Assembly (NCBI RefSeq): GCF_004345785.1
Contig: NZ_SLXI01000005.1
Span: 124,001-188,000, forward strand
DNA from: Bisgaardia hudsonensis
Lineage (GTDB): Bacteria; Pseudomonadota; Gammaproteobacteria; Enterobacterales; Pasteurellaceae
Length of the DNA: 64,000 nt
Direction: 5' to 3'
Below, in pieces: positions 34,653 to 42,948 of the stretch. A program made the translations under genes and the position numbers. Within the stretch, counting starts at the first letter, position 1; the number at the start of each line of letters is the position of its first letter. The notes beneath the pieces are model-generated. The model was not told where the DNA came from. It made no database searches and worked only from the letters and a program-made list of their open reading frames with translations.

Positions 34653-36680
34653 ATGCAAAAAGCTAATAATCTTGCACCAACAATGCAAGAATTAACATTC
34701 AGAGGAATGTTGCTTGGTGCGTTAATTACCGTTATTTTTACAGCCTCAAATGTTTATTTAGGCTTAAAAGTTGGGTTAACATTCGCCTCATCAATTCCTG
34801 CTGCGGTCATTTCAATGGCAGTATTAAAAATGTTTTCAGGATCCAATATCCTAGAAAACAATATGGTTCAAACTCAAGCCTCATCAGCAGGAACACTTTC
34901 CTCTGTAATATTTGTTATTCCTGGACTACTAATGATGGGATACTGGCAAGGATTTCCATTCCTACAAACATTATTAATCTGTACCGCTGGTGGTATTCTA
35001 GGAGTTATTTTTACTATTCCACTAAGAACCGCAATGGTTGTCAATACCAACCTCCCTTATCCAGAAGGTGTTGCTGCTGCTGAAATCTTAAAAGCAGGTA
35101 ATCACGAAGGAGAAGAAGGAACTGGAGATAGCGGTATCAAAGAAATTGCTACTGGTGGTTTTATCGCCGCTACTGTTGGATTTTTAACTAACGGTTTACG
35201 CATTATTTCTGATAGTGCTGGGCTTTGGTTTAAAGGTGGCAATGCCGTATTCCAAATACCAATGGGCTTCTCACTTGCATTATTAGGTGCTGGCTATCTC
35301 GTTGGTATTCTTGGCGGTATCGCTATTTTACTGGGTATCTTCTTAACTTGGGAAGTTGCCGTACCATATTTTACTGCCACATCAGAAATACCAGCAAATA
35401 CAGATATGGTTGGCTATGCAATGACTATTTGGAAAACCAAAGTACGTTTTATTGGTGTAGGAACGATCGGTATTGCGGCAATTTGGACATTATTAGTATT
35501 AATGAAACCAATGATTGAAGGTATGACACAATCATTTAAAGCCTTAAGAGATCCAAATGGTCAAACGCAAGATAGAACACAACAAGATCTTTCTCCAAAA
35601 ACAATGATTGCAGTAGTTTTAGTATCAATTATTTTAATCGTAATTGCACTACATAATTTCATCGAGAAAGCACCAATTTCTGCAGAAGCCTCTGTTTTAT
35701 TGGTAATTGTTTGTACCGCACTTGCCGTATTTATTGGTTTCTTTGTAGCTGCTGCTTGTGGGTATATGGCAGGTCTTGTCGGTTCGTCATCTAGCCCAAT
35801 TTCAGGTATTGGTATTATTTCTATTGTATTAATTTCATTAACATTAATGCTAGTAGGAAAAATAACAGGTTTATTAGAAACACTAGAAGGTCAGCAATTT
35901 TTAACGGCATTAACCATTTTCTCTGGCTCAATAGTAGTAAGTACCGCCGCTATCTCTAATGACAATCTACAAGACTTGAAAACGGGTTTATTAGTCAAAG
36001 CAACACCTTGGAAACAACAGGTTGCCTTGATTATCGGCTGTATAGTCGGTGCATTAGTTATCGCTCCAGTTCTTGAAATTCTTTACCACGCTTATGGATT
36101 TACAGGGGCATTACCACGTCCAGATATGGATCCGACACAAGCACTATCTGCTCCACAAGCAACATTAATGACCACCATCGCACAAGGTATTTTTAACAGT
36201 AACCTTGAGTGGACTTATATTTTTATGGGTATTGCACTTGGTGTGTTACTTATCATTATTGATATTGTATTGAAAAAAATCAGTCATAATAGCTTCGCAC
36301 TTCCAGCTTTAGCTGTCGGTATGGGTATTTATTTACCGCCGTCAATCAATATGCCTATTGTTATTGGTGCGATTATGTCTTGGTTAATCACTCGTCATCT
36401 GAAAGCCTACGCTGCTCGTAAAGGTGATAAAACAGGTAATATTGAGAAAAAAGCCGAGAGATATGGTACATTATTTGCAGCTGGTCTAATTGTTGGTGAA
36501 AGTTTAATGGGCGTTATTCTCGCATTCATTATTGCGGCATCAGTTACCTCTGGTGGTTCTGAAGCCCCATTGGCTCTACAATTAGAAAATTGGGATAATG
36601 TTGCCAAAATACTAGGACTAGTAGTCTTTGTTTTAGGTATGATTATTTTCTCATCTCGTATTTTACGAGCAAAGAAATAA
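34653..36680 (+). CDS. OPT-family oligopeptide/metal-complex transporter
   Basis: This inner-membrane protein of the OPT superfamily has 675 residues and about 14-16 hydrophobic segments. Recognisable OPT motifs are ELTFRGMLLGALITVIF, NVYLGLKVGLTFASSIPAA, NNMVQTQASSAGTLSS and NTNLPYPEGVAAAEILKAG. Bacterial members move small peptides or peptide/metal complexes; the substrate here is not known. I prefer the ATG at 34653 because GGAGCAATT sits in front of it; the ATG at 34641 has no such site. A CRP-like site upstream suggests control by carbon state. A USS (35715) lies within the gene. Confidence 0.88.
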   Translation: MQKANNLAPTMQELTFRGMLLGALITVIFTASNVYLGLKVGLTFASSIPAAVISMAVLKMFSGSNILENNMVQTQASSAGTLSSVIFVIPGLLMMGYWQGFPFLQTLLICTAGGILGVIFTIPLRTAMVVNTNLPYPEGVAAAEILKAGNHEGEEGTGDSGIKEIATGGFIAATVGFLTNGLRIISDSAGLWFKGGNAVFQIPMGFSLALLGAGYLVGILGGIAILLGIFLTWEVAVPYFTATSEIPANTDMVGYAMTIWKTKVRFIGVGTIGIAAIWTLLVLMKPMIEGMTQSFKALRDPNGQTQDRTQQDLSPKTMIAVVLVSIILIVIALHNFIEKAPISAEASVLLVIVCTALAVFIGFFVAAACGYMAGLVGSSSSPISGIGIISIVLISLTLMLVGKITGLLETLEGQQFLTALTIFSGSIVVSTAAISNDNLQDLKTGLLVKATPWKQQVALIIGCIVGALVIAPVLEILYHAYGFTGALPRPDMDPTQALSAPQATLMTTIAQGIFNSNLEWTYIFMGIALGVLLIIIDIVLKKISHNSFALPALAVGMGIYLPPSINMPIVIGAIMSWLITRHLKAYAARKGDKTGNIEKKAERYGTLFAAGLIVGESLMGVILAFIIAASVTSGGSEAPLALQLENWDNVAKILGLVVFVLGMIIFSSRILRAKK

Positions 36681-36694
36681 TTAACTAAATATGT

Positions 36695-36726
36695 AAAAAA
36701 CTAGACTAAATAGGTCTAGTTTTTTT
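36695..36726 (+). terminator. Terminator after the OPT transporter
   Basis: A 12-bp stem AAAAAACTAGAC / GTCTAGTTTTTT with a 7-nt loop and T run follows 14 bases after the stop. Confidence 0.82.
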
Positions 36727-36792
36727 ATTCTATCGTACTACAAAATATAACCATACAAATTTACAGTTGTAATTATCATCAAGGATATTGAA

Positions 36793-37404
36793 ATGATTTT
36801 ATCAAGAGAACGAATTATTAAAATAGTGTTCTTTATGTCTGGCTTTTCTGCATTAATTTATCAGATTGCTTGGCAACGAATGCTATTTACTGCTTTTGGG
36901 GTTGATCTTGAATCAATCACAATCATCATTTCCGTTTTCATGGCAGGCTTAGGCGTTGGTGCGTGGGGGGGGGGGAGAATTGCTGACAAATTCCCCACTA
37001 AGATTATTGGCTTCTTTGCACTAACTGAAATAGGAATTGGTTCTTTTGGAATCCTAAGCCCATCGCTAATTGAAATTACGCAAAATTATTTCCTACATTC
37101 AAGCACACTAACGATCGCTTTTGCTAATTTTATCTTACTTTTATTTCCCACTTTTTTAATGGGTTCAACTCTTCCATTGCTTACTCAATATTTAAATCAA
37201 TATTTCAATAATGTAGGTCATAACATTGGATGGTTATATTTTACAAATACTTTAGGTGCAGCGACCGCTTGTATCGTAACAGGATTTATTTTATTTAATA
37301 GTTTTACTTTAATAGATGTAATTTATATTGCAGGAATAATAAATTATCTCGTTGCATTCACTGTTTTTATTACATATGGAAGAAAGGAAACAAAAAATGA
37401 CTAG
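36793..37404 (+). CDS. Membrane protein, N-terminal half of a spermidine-synthase-like system; carries an 11-G tract
   Basis: The 203-residue protein has about six hydrophobic segments and no soluble domain. It resembles the first membrane half of bacterial fused membrane/spermidine-synthase-like proteins: GFSALIYQIAWQRMLF near residue 15 and FMAGLGVGAWGGGRIADK at about residues 48-65. The Gly-Gly-Gly of that loop is encoded inside a run of 11 G (36965-36975). Losing one G leads to a TAA about 17 codons on; gaining one leads to a TGA within three codons. AAGGATATTGAA precedes the start. The gene overlaps the next by 8 bases (ATGACTAG), so they are probably translationally coupled. Function is unknown; transport or modification at the membrane is a guess. 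Confidence 0.75.
   Translation: MILSRERIIKIVFFMSGFSALIYQIAWQRMLFTAFGVDLESITIIISVFMAGLGVGAWGGGRIADKFPTKIIGFFALTEIGIGSFGILSPSLIEITQNYFLHSSTLTIAFANFILLLFPTFLMGSTLPLLTQYLNQYFNNVGHNIGWLYFTNTLGAATACIVTGFILFNSFTLIDVIYIAGIINYLVAFTVFITYGRKETKND
36965..36975 (+). repeat. Poly-G tract (11 G) in a coding sequence; candidate phase-variation switch
   Basis: An uninterrupted run of 11 G occurs in an AT-rich gene at codons 58-61. The length as given keeps the frame open and encodes a conserved loop, so this copy appears switched on. No other homopolymeric G or C tract of this size was noticed in the window. Confidence 0.85.
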
Positions 37405-38896
37405 AAAAGCAATGTTACTTTCCTTTTTAGGTGGTTTTTTAAGTTTAAGTATTGAAATTATTTGGATACGCTTATTTACATTCAGTTACCCTTTACCACA
37501 GTTTTTCTCATTAACTTTAGCTATTTTTTTAGTTGGAATTGCTATTGGCGCTTTTATAGGTAAACGTATATGTAATGAAGAAAAAGCTTCTATCAATTAT
37601 ATTGGTCGTATTTTTATACTAGCCGCTTTATTAGATATATTAGCTATCCTTGGCATTATATATAGTGTTCAACCAACTACATTACTAGTGTTAGGTTTAT
37701 CTGTATTACTATGCTCTGTTGTTAGAGGTATTATTTTTCCAATTGTTCATCATTTAGGTTCAGAAAAACAAAAAACAGGGGCGGCTATTTCAAATGTTTA
37801 CTTTTCTAATGTTATAGGCTGTACCCTTGCTCCAATTATAGTTGGATTTTATTTGCTAGATATTTTTAGTACTCAGCAAACCTATTTATTGATTATTGCC
37901 AGTACTTTTTTCGTTGCCTATTTTTGTATATCATCAAAACTCCTTAAAATAACAGCGATTGTCCTAGGGGCATTAAGTATTATTTCTCTAGTGCAATTAC
38001 CAGAAAAAATCATTACAGCTTTAGCCCAAAATGAAGGAATAAAATTAGAGAAACTAATTGAGAATAAACATGGTTTTATCCAGATTTATCGAGATAAAAA
38101 TAATGAACAGATTGTTTTTGGCAATAATGTTTATGATGGAAAATTAAATATTGATCTACTCAATAATACTAACATGATTGATAGAGCTTATATGCTCCCA
38201 ATTATTGCGCCAGATGCAAAAAATATACTTGTTATTGGATTAAGTACAGGATCATGGGTTGATGTGCTAACATCAGTTCCTACTCTTGAATCCATCACCG
38301 TAGTAGAACTTAACCCTGATTACAATGAGTTTGCAGATTTTTATCCGCCAATGGCTGAATTACTAAAAGATAAACGCGTAAACGTTATTGCTGATGATGG
38401 ACGTCGTTGGTTAAATAAACATCCAGATAAAAAATTTGATTATATTTTAATGAATACAACTTGGTATTGGCGTAGCTATACAACTAATCTATTAAGTAAA
38501 GAGTTTCTATCTCTAGCAAAAGAAAGGTTAAATCCTAATGGATTTATTTATTTTAACACCACAGGATTTCACGATTCATTTTATACATCAAAATCTGTTT
38601 ATCCTTATGTTTATCAATATAAAAATATGTCATTAGCATCATTAATACCAATAAAAAAACCAACAGAAGATGAAATTAGCAAATCATTAGCTAAGTTAGT
38701 TTTTCAAAAAAATAATAAACCTGTTTTTAACTCTGATATTCAATTAGCAAATGCTACAGATGAAATGATGAAATACCCTATTATTGATTATCATGATATT
38801 GACTTTACTCGTTTGGGGCGGGCTCCAGAAGTCACAACGGACTATAATATGATTCCTGAATATAAATATGGATTTTTATCAACAAAACCAGAATAG
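37397..38896 (+). CDS. Membrane protein with C-terminal spermidine-synthase-like domain
   Basis: The 499-residue protein has about six N-terminal membrane segments (residues 1-200) and a cytoplasmic Rossmann methyltransferase-like domain (about 215-460). SAM-type loop: VIGLSTGSW near residue 279; acidic strand: VVELNP; then ADDGRRWL near 334. Where spermidine synthases have the catalytic DSSDP-type motif, this protein has NTTWYW, with Asn353 in the Asp position, so ordinary putrescine aminopropyl transfer is unlikely. Its start GGFLSLSIEIIWIRLF...GIAIGAFIGKRI parallels the preceding protein, so the two look like halves of one transporter-like unit. I start at the ATG at 37397 with AGAAAGGAAA upstream. 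Function unknown. Confidence 0.78.
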   Translation: MTRKAMLLSFLGGFLSLSIEIIWIRLFTFSYPLPQFFSLTLAIFLVGIAIGAFIGKRICNEEKASINYIGRIFILAALLDILAILGIIYSVQPTTLLVLGLSVLLCSVVRGIIFPIVHHLGSEKQKTGAAISNVYFSNVIGCTLAPIIVGFYLLDIFSTQQTYLLIIASTFFVAYFCISSKLLKITAIVLGALSIISLVQLPEKIITALAQNEGIKLEKLIENKHGFIQIYRDKNNEQIVFGNNVYDGKLNIDLLNNTNMIDRAYMLPIIAPDAKNILVIGLSTGSWVDVLTSVPTLESITVVELNPDYNEFADFYPPMAELLKDKRVNVIADDGRRWLNKHPDKKFDYILMNTTWYWRSYTTNLLSKEFLSLAKERLNPNGFIYFNTTGFHDSFYTSKSVYPYVYQYKNMSLASLIPIKKPTEDEISKSLAKLVFQKNNKPVFNSDIQLANATDEMMKYPIIDYHDIDFTRLGRAPEVTTDYNMIPEYKYGFLSTKPE

Positions 38897-39001
38897 TCAT
38901 TAATTAAACTAAAAGTGCGGTATTTTTTTTAATAATTTTGATATACTGAAAAGGTTAAATAGAAGTTTCTTTCCAGTTATCAAATTACTAAGGAAAACAC
39001 C

Positions 39002-39811
39002 GTGCTTTTAAGTCAATCACTTCTTCAATCTGTACTCAACATAACATTACAAGCAGGTGAATATCTTAAAGAATTTTATAAACAAGATATTAATATTTAT
39101 ATTAAATCAGATAAAACTCCCGTTACTAATGCGGATCTTTTTCTTCATCAGTTTATTATTGAACAACTTAATAAATTAACGCCTAATATTCCCGTTTTAT
39201 CAGAGGAAAGTTGTAATCTTCCACTATCCGAACGATTAACTTGGGATGCTTACTGGTTAATAGATCCACTTGATGGTACACAACAATTTATTAATAAAAC
39301 GGATCAATTTTCTATCATCATAAGCTTAGTACAAAACCATATACCAACCTTAGGTGTAATCCATTCTCCTATTTTAAAACAAACTTATTATGCTATGAAA
39401 AACTACGGTGCACATAAACTCGTAAATAATAAAGAGATTCAATTACATCCTAAGACACTATCTGAAGCTTCACCAATAAAAATTAGTATTGGTAGTATAG
39501 GCACAAAAAATCAACTGCAAAAATTATTAAATCCTAATCAAGCATATGAATTCAAAATTTATGGCTCAAGTAGCTTAAAAACAACATTAGTTGCAAATGG
39601 TGATGCAGATTGTTATATCCGATTAGGAAAAACAGGAGAATGGGATACTGCTGCCGCTGAAATATTACTCTCCGAAATAGGTGGTGCAATCTATGATTTA
39701 CAATTTCAACCATTAACCTATAATCAACGAGAGACACTGATTAATCCAGATTTTATAATGGTCATAGATAATAAATTTGATTGGAGAACAATATTCAATA
39801 CAAAATCATAA
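39002..39811 (+). CDS. cysQ: 3'(2'),5'-bisphosphate nucleotidase
   Basis: CysQ removes 3'-phosphoadenosine 5'-phosphate, a by-product of sulfate activation and carrier-protein modification. The 269-residue inositol-monophosphatase-family protein has the metal motifs VLSEES and WLIDPLDGTQQF, and GEWDTAAAEILLSEIGG. The start is a GTG with CTAAGGAAA upstream; I see no better ATG. It lies ahead of zwf, as in H. influenzae. Confidence 0.9.
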   Translation: MLLSQSLLQSVLNITLQAGEYLKEFYKQDINIYIKSDKTPVTNADLFLHQFIIEQLNKLTPNIPVLSEESCNLPLSERLTWDAYWLIDPLDGTQQFINKTDQFSIIISLVQNHIPTLGVIHSPILKQTYYAMKNYGAHKLVNNKEIQLHPKTLSEASPIKISIGSIGTKNQLQKLLNPNQAYEFKIYGSSSLKTTLVANGDADCYIRLGKTGEWDTAAAEILLSEIGGAIYDLQFQPLTYNQRETLINPDFIMVIDNKFDWRTIFNTKS

Positions 39812-39908
39812 ATAACTGTTAATTCAATTTATTAAACCTATTAGCTATTCACTATTTATCAAAATATGATATAAATACTTTAATAAAAATAAAGGACATA
39901 AACACAAC

Positions 39909-41399
39909 ATGAATATAAATGCCGAAAATAACTGTATCGTCATCTTTGGTGCTTCTGGCGATTTAACTTATAGAAAACTCATTCCAGCACTTTACAATCT
40001 CTATAAAATTGGACGATTAACTGAAAATTTTTCAGTATTAGGGGTTTCACGAACAGAATTAACAGATGACGATTTTCGCCAAAAAATGCGACTTGCACTC
40101 ATTGAATTTGAAGGTGCAGAAGGCGAAAAGCTAGATAATTTTTGTCAACACTTGTACTACATTGCGATTAATACTTCAGATGCACTAGAATATGGTAAAC
40201 TTGTTCCCCGTTTAGATGAGTTACATGATAAATATCAAACAGGTGGAAATACATTATATTACCTATCTACTCCACCAAGCCTATATGGCATTATTCCCGA
40301 ATGTTTAGCTGCTCATGGACTAAATACCGAAGAATTTGGTTGGAAACGAATTATTGTTGAAAAACCATTTGGTTACGATATGAAAACAGCAAAAGCACTT
40401 GATACACAAATTCATCGCTTTTTTGAAGAACACCAAATTTACCGTATTGACCATTATTTAGGTAAAGAAACTGTACAAAATTTGCTTGTCTTACGCTTCT
40501 CCAATGGACTATTTGAACCATTATGGAACCGTAACTTTATTGATTATGTGGAAATCACTGGTGCTGAACAACTGGGTGTAGAGAAACGAGGTGGCTATTA
40601 TGATGGCTCTGGTGCTATGCGTGATATGTTCCAAAATCATTTGTTGCAAGTTCTCGCAATGGTCGCAATGGAGCCGCCTGCAATTATAAATGCTGACTCA
40701 ATGCGTGATGAGGTTGCAAAAGTATTACATAGCTTACACCCATTAAGTGATGATGATTTGGAACATAATCTTGTGCTAGGTCAATACACAAGTTCAATTA
40801 TTGACGATAAAAAAGTTAATGGTTACCTTGAAGAAGTTGGCGTGCCAGCAGGCTCAACAACTGAAACCTATATGGCATTACGTTGTGAAATTGACAACTG
40901 GCGTTGGGCTGGTGTGCCTTTTTATGTGAGAACAGGTAAACGCTTACCCACTCGTGTAACTGAAATTGTTATCCATTTCAAAACTACCCCACACCCAGTT
41001 TTTAGCCAAAAAGCCCCTGAGAATAAATTAATTATTCGTATTCAACCAGATGAGGGGATTTCAATGCGATTTGGTTTGAAAAAACCAGGTGCTGGATTTG
41101 AAGCAAAAGAAGTTTCGATGGACTTTAGATATGCAGATCTCGCCTCACCAAGTGTTCTTACAGCTTATGATCGCTTACTTCTAGATGCTATAAAAGGCGA
41201 TGCAACTTTATTTGCTCGCACTGATGCAGTGCATGCTTGTTGGAAATTCGTACAACCTATCATTGATTATAAAGCAGAAAATAATCGTATTTATGAATAC
41301 GAAGCAGGCACTTGGGGACCAACTCAAGCAGATAAATTGATCGCCAGAACAGGACGTGTTTGGCGTAAACCTAGTGGTTGTATGAAGAAAAAAGTATAA
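39909..41399 (+). CDS. zwf: Glucose-6-phosphate 1-dehydrogenase
   Basis: Zwf oxidises glucose-6-phosphate to 6-phosphogluconolactone with NADP+, the entry to the oxidative pentose phosphate pathway. The 496-residue protein has the nucleotide loop [16 protein letters not shown] near residue 13, VEKPFG, and the active-site signature [27 protein letters not shown] precedes the ATG. It is followed by pgl after 20 bases. Confidence 0.97.
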   Translation: MNINAENNCIVIFGASGDLTYRKLIPALYNLYKIGRLTENFSVLGVSRTELTDDDFRQKMRLALIEFEGAEGEKLDNFCQHLYYIAINTSDALEYGKLVPRLDELHDKYQTGGNTLYYLSTPPSLYGIIPECLAAHGLNTEEFGWKRIIVEKPFGYDMKTAKALDTQIHRFFEEHQIYRIDHYLGKETVQNLLVLRFSNGLFEPLWNRNFIDYVEITGAEQLGVEKRGGYYDGSGAMRDMFQNHLLQVLAMVAMEPPAIINADSMRDEVAKVLHSLHPLSDDDLEHNLVLGQYTSSIIDDKKVNGYLEEVGVPAGSTTETYMALRCEIDNWRWAGVPFYVRTGKRLPTRVTEIVIHFKTTPHPVFSQKAPENKLIIRIQPDEGISMRFGLKKPGAGFEAKEVSMDFRYADLASPSVLTAYDRLLLDAIKGDATLFARTDAVHACWKFVQPIIDYKAENNRIYEYEAGTWGPTQADKLIARTGRVWRKPSGCMKKKV

Positions 41400-41419
41400 C
41401 CTAAAAATTAAGGAATAAA

Positions 41420-42118
41420 ATGAAAACCATTATTTTTGAAAATGCCCAAAGTGCGGTAGAAAAAATAGCAGAAGAGCTTCAAGATTATAGCGAACAAGGT
41501 CGCCCTGTGCATATATCCCTATCGGGAGGTAGCACCCCAAAATTATTATTTAAAACCCTCGCTCAAGCACCACATAATACAGCAATTCAATGGGAAAACT
41601 TGCATTTTTGGTGGGGCGACGATCGTATGGTTCCGCCACAAGATCCAGAAAGTAACTATGGTGAAGTGCAAAAGCTACTATTTGATCACATTAATATTCC
41701 TGCTGAAAATATTCATCGTATTCGTGGTGAAGCGGATCCACAGAGTGAATTAAAACGTTTCCAAGAAGAAATAAGTGCGGTCATTTCTGATCAAGTTTTT
41801 GACTGGATTATTTTAGGTATGGGAACCGATGGACATACCGCTTCATTGTTCCCAAATCAAACTAATTTTGATGATCCTAATTTGGCAGTGATAGCTAAAC
41901 ACCCAGAAACAGGACAAATTCGTATCTCAAAAACTGCTAAACTCATTGAGAAAGCAAAACGTATTACTTATCTAGTAACAGGCGAAAGTAAAGCAAAAAT
42001 TTTACAAGAAATTGCAACAACAGATGCAAAAGACTTGCCTTATCCTGCTGCTAAAATTAAGGCAAAAAATGGGGTTACAGAATGGTATTTGGATAAGGAT
42101 GCAGCAAGATTATTATAA
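41420..42118 (+). CDS. pgl: 6-phosphogluconolactonase
   Basis: Pgl hydrolyses the lactone made by Zwf to 6-phosphogluconate. The 232-residue protein (DevB type) has LSGGSTPKLLFK, the HFWWGDDRMVPP segment and LGMGTDGHTASLFP with the catalytic His. AAGGAATAAA precedes the ATG. The next pathway gene, gnd, is separated from it by two toxin-antitoxin-like genes. Uptake signals occur at 41449, 41773 and right at the stop (42118). Confidence 0.95.
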   Translation: MKTIIFENAQSAVEKIAEELQDYSEQGRPVHISLSGGSTPKLLFKTLAQAPHNTAIQWENLHFWWGDDRMVPPQDPESNYGEVQKLLFDHINIPAENIHRIRGEADPQSELKRFQEEISAVISDQVFDWIILGMGTDGHTASLFPNQTNFDDPNLAVIAKHPETGQIRISKTAKLIEKAKRITYLVTGESKAKILQEIATTDAKDLPYPAAKIKAKNGVTEWYLDKDAARLL

Positions 42119-42160
42119 AGTGCGGTTGTTTTTCAATACGTTTTATTTAGTGGAGAAAGA

Positions 42161-42565
42161 ATGACTAATTTCAGTGTTTTACCGTTACAAAATATCGTTA
42201 ATCGATTAGATGAAGGTTTAATTCGTTATCAACAAAATATTAATGATTTACAAATTCGTGATGGTTTAATTCAACGTTTTGAATTTACTTATGAAATTAG
42301 TCATAAAATATTAAAACGTTATTTAGAATATATTTCGCCAAATCCTGAAATATACGATCAAATGAATTTTCAAGATTTAATTCGTTCAGCCAATGAATAT
42401 GGTTTATTAATGGGAAATTGGACTGATTGGAAACAGTATCGAGATATGCGAAGCCGTACTAGCCATACTTATGATGAAGAGACTGCTATTATGGTAGTGA
42501 GTGGTATTCCAAAATTTTTGTTAGAAGTTAAACATTTAGTTAAAGTATTACAGGAACGTTTATAA
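42161..42565 (+). CDS. hepT: HepT-like (HI0074 family) nucleotidyltransferase partner protein
   Basis: The 134-residue helical protein resembles the HI0074 family, described as nucleotidyltransferase substrate-binding proteins and related to HEPN/HepT toxins. The HEPN RNase signature R-X4-H is present as RSRTSH, followed by the Tyr region TYDEET, which in HepT toxins is AMPylated by MntA. GTGGAG lies before the ATG, and the stop overlaps the next ATG by one base (TAATG). It is probably the toxin of a two-gene module, but catalytic activity is inferred. Confidence 0.8.
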   Translation: MTNFSVLPLQNIVNRLDEGLIRYQQNINDLQIRDGLIQRFEFTYEISHKILKRYLEYISPNPEIYDQMNFQDLIRSANEYGLLMGNWTDWKQYRDMRSRTSHTYDEETAIMVVSGIPKFLLEVKHLVKVLQERL

Positions 42566-42870
42566 TGGGACTAAACCTTACAAACGAAGAACTGAAAATT
42601 GTGCAAAATATTCTTCAAAAATTTGTACCGCACTTTACTATTTGGGCATTTGGTTCAAGAATAAAGGCACAATCTAAACCTTATTCTGACTTAGATTTAG
42701 CAATTATTACCAATACCCCATTAGATTTAGCGACACATGCTGATTTAGTGAATGCTTTTTCTGAAAGTGATTTACCTTGGAAAGTAGATATTATAGATTG
42801 GGCAACAACTTCATCAGAATTTAAGGAAATTATTTTACAAGACTATATTGTGATACAAAATAAAACTTAA
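42565..42870 (+). CDS. mntA: MntA-like minimal nucleotidyltransferase (antitoxin)
   Basis: The 101-residue protein has the complete nucleotidyltransferase signature GS-X10-DXD: GSR at about residue 31, then DLDLAI, and the third acidic residue in KVDIIDW. It matches the HI0073/MntA family, whose members AMPylate and silence HepT toxins. It overlaps the preceding gene by one base and is probably translated with it. An exact USS (42627) lies within the gene, suggesting long residence in this lineage. Confidence 0.82.
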   Translation: MGLNLTNEELKIVQNILQKFVPHFTIWAFGSRIKAQSKPYSDLDLAIITNTPLDLATHADLVNAFSESDLPWKVDIIDWATTSSEFKEIILQDYIVIQNKT

Positions 42871-42948
42871 CTAATAAGTATTTAATTAAGGTGGAATAGA
42901 ACCGTAATTATATAAAAGATTTATAAAAATTAACAACAGGAGAAAAAT

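Noticed and set aside
37352..37396. A 15-residue extension of the second spermidine-synthase-like protein
   Set aside because: It lies in the preceding gene without a ribosome site; the ATG at 37397 has AGAAAGGAAA and gives a membrane-helix start.
37390..37410. The two spermidine-synthase-like genes as one gene broken by a frameshift
   Set aside because: The join has a proper ribosome site and an 8-base ATG/TAG overlap, which looks like designed coupling. It remains possible that they were once fused.
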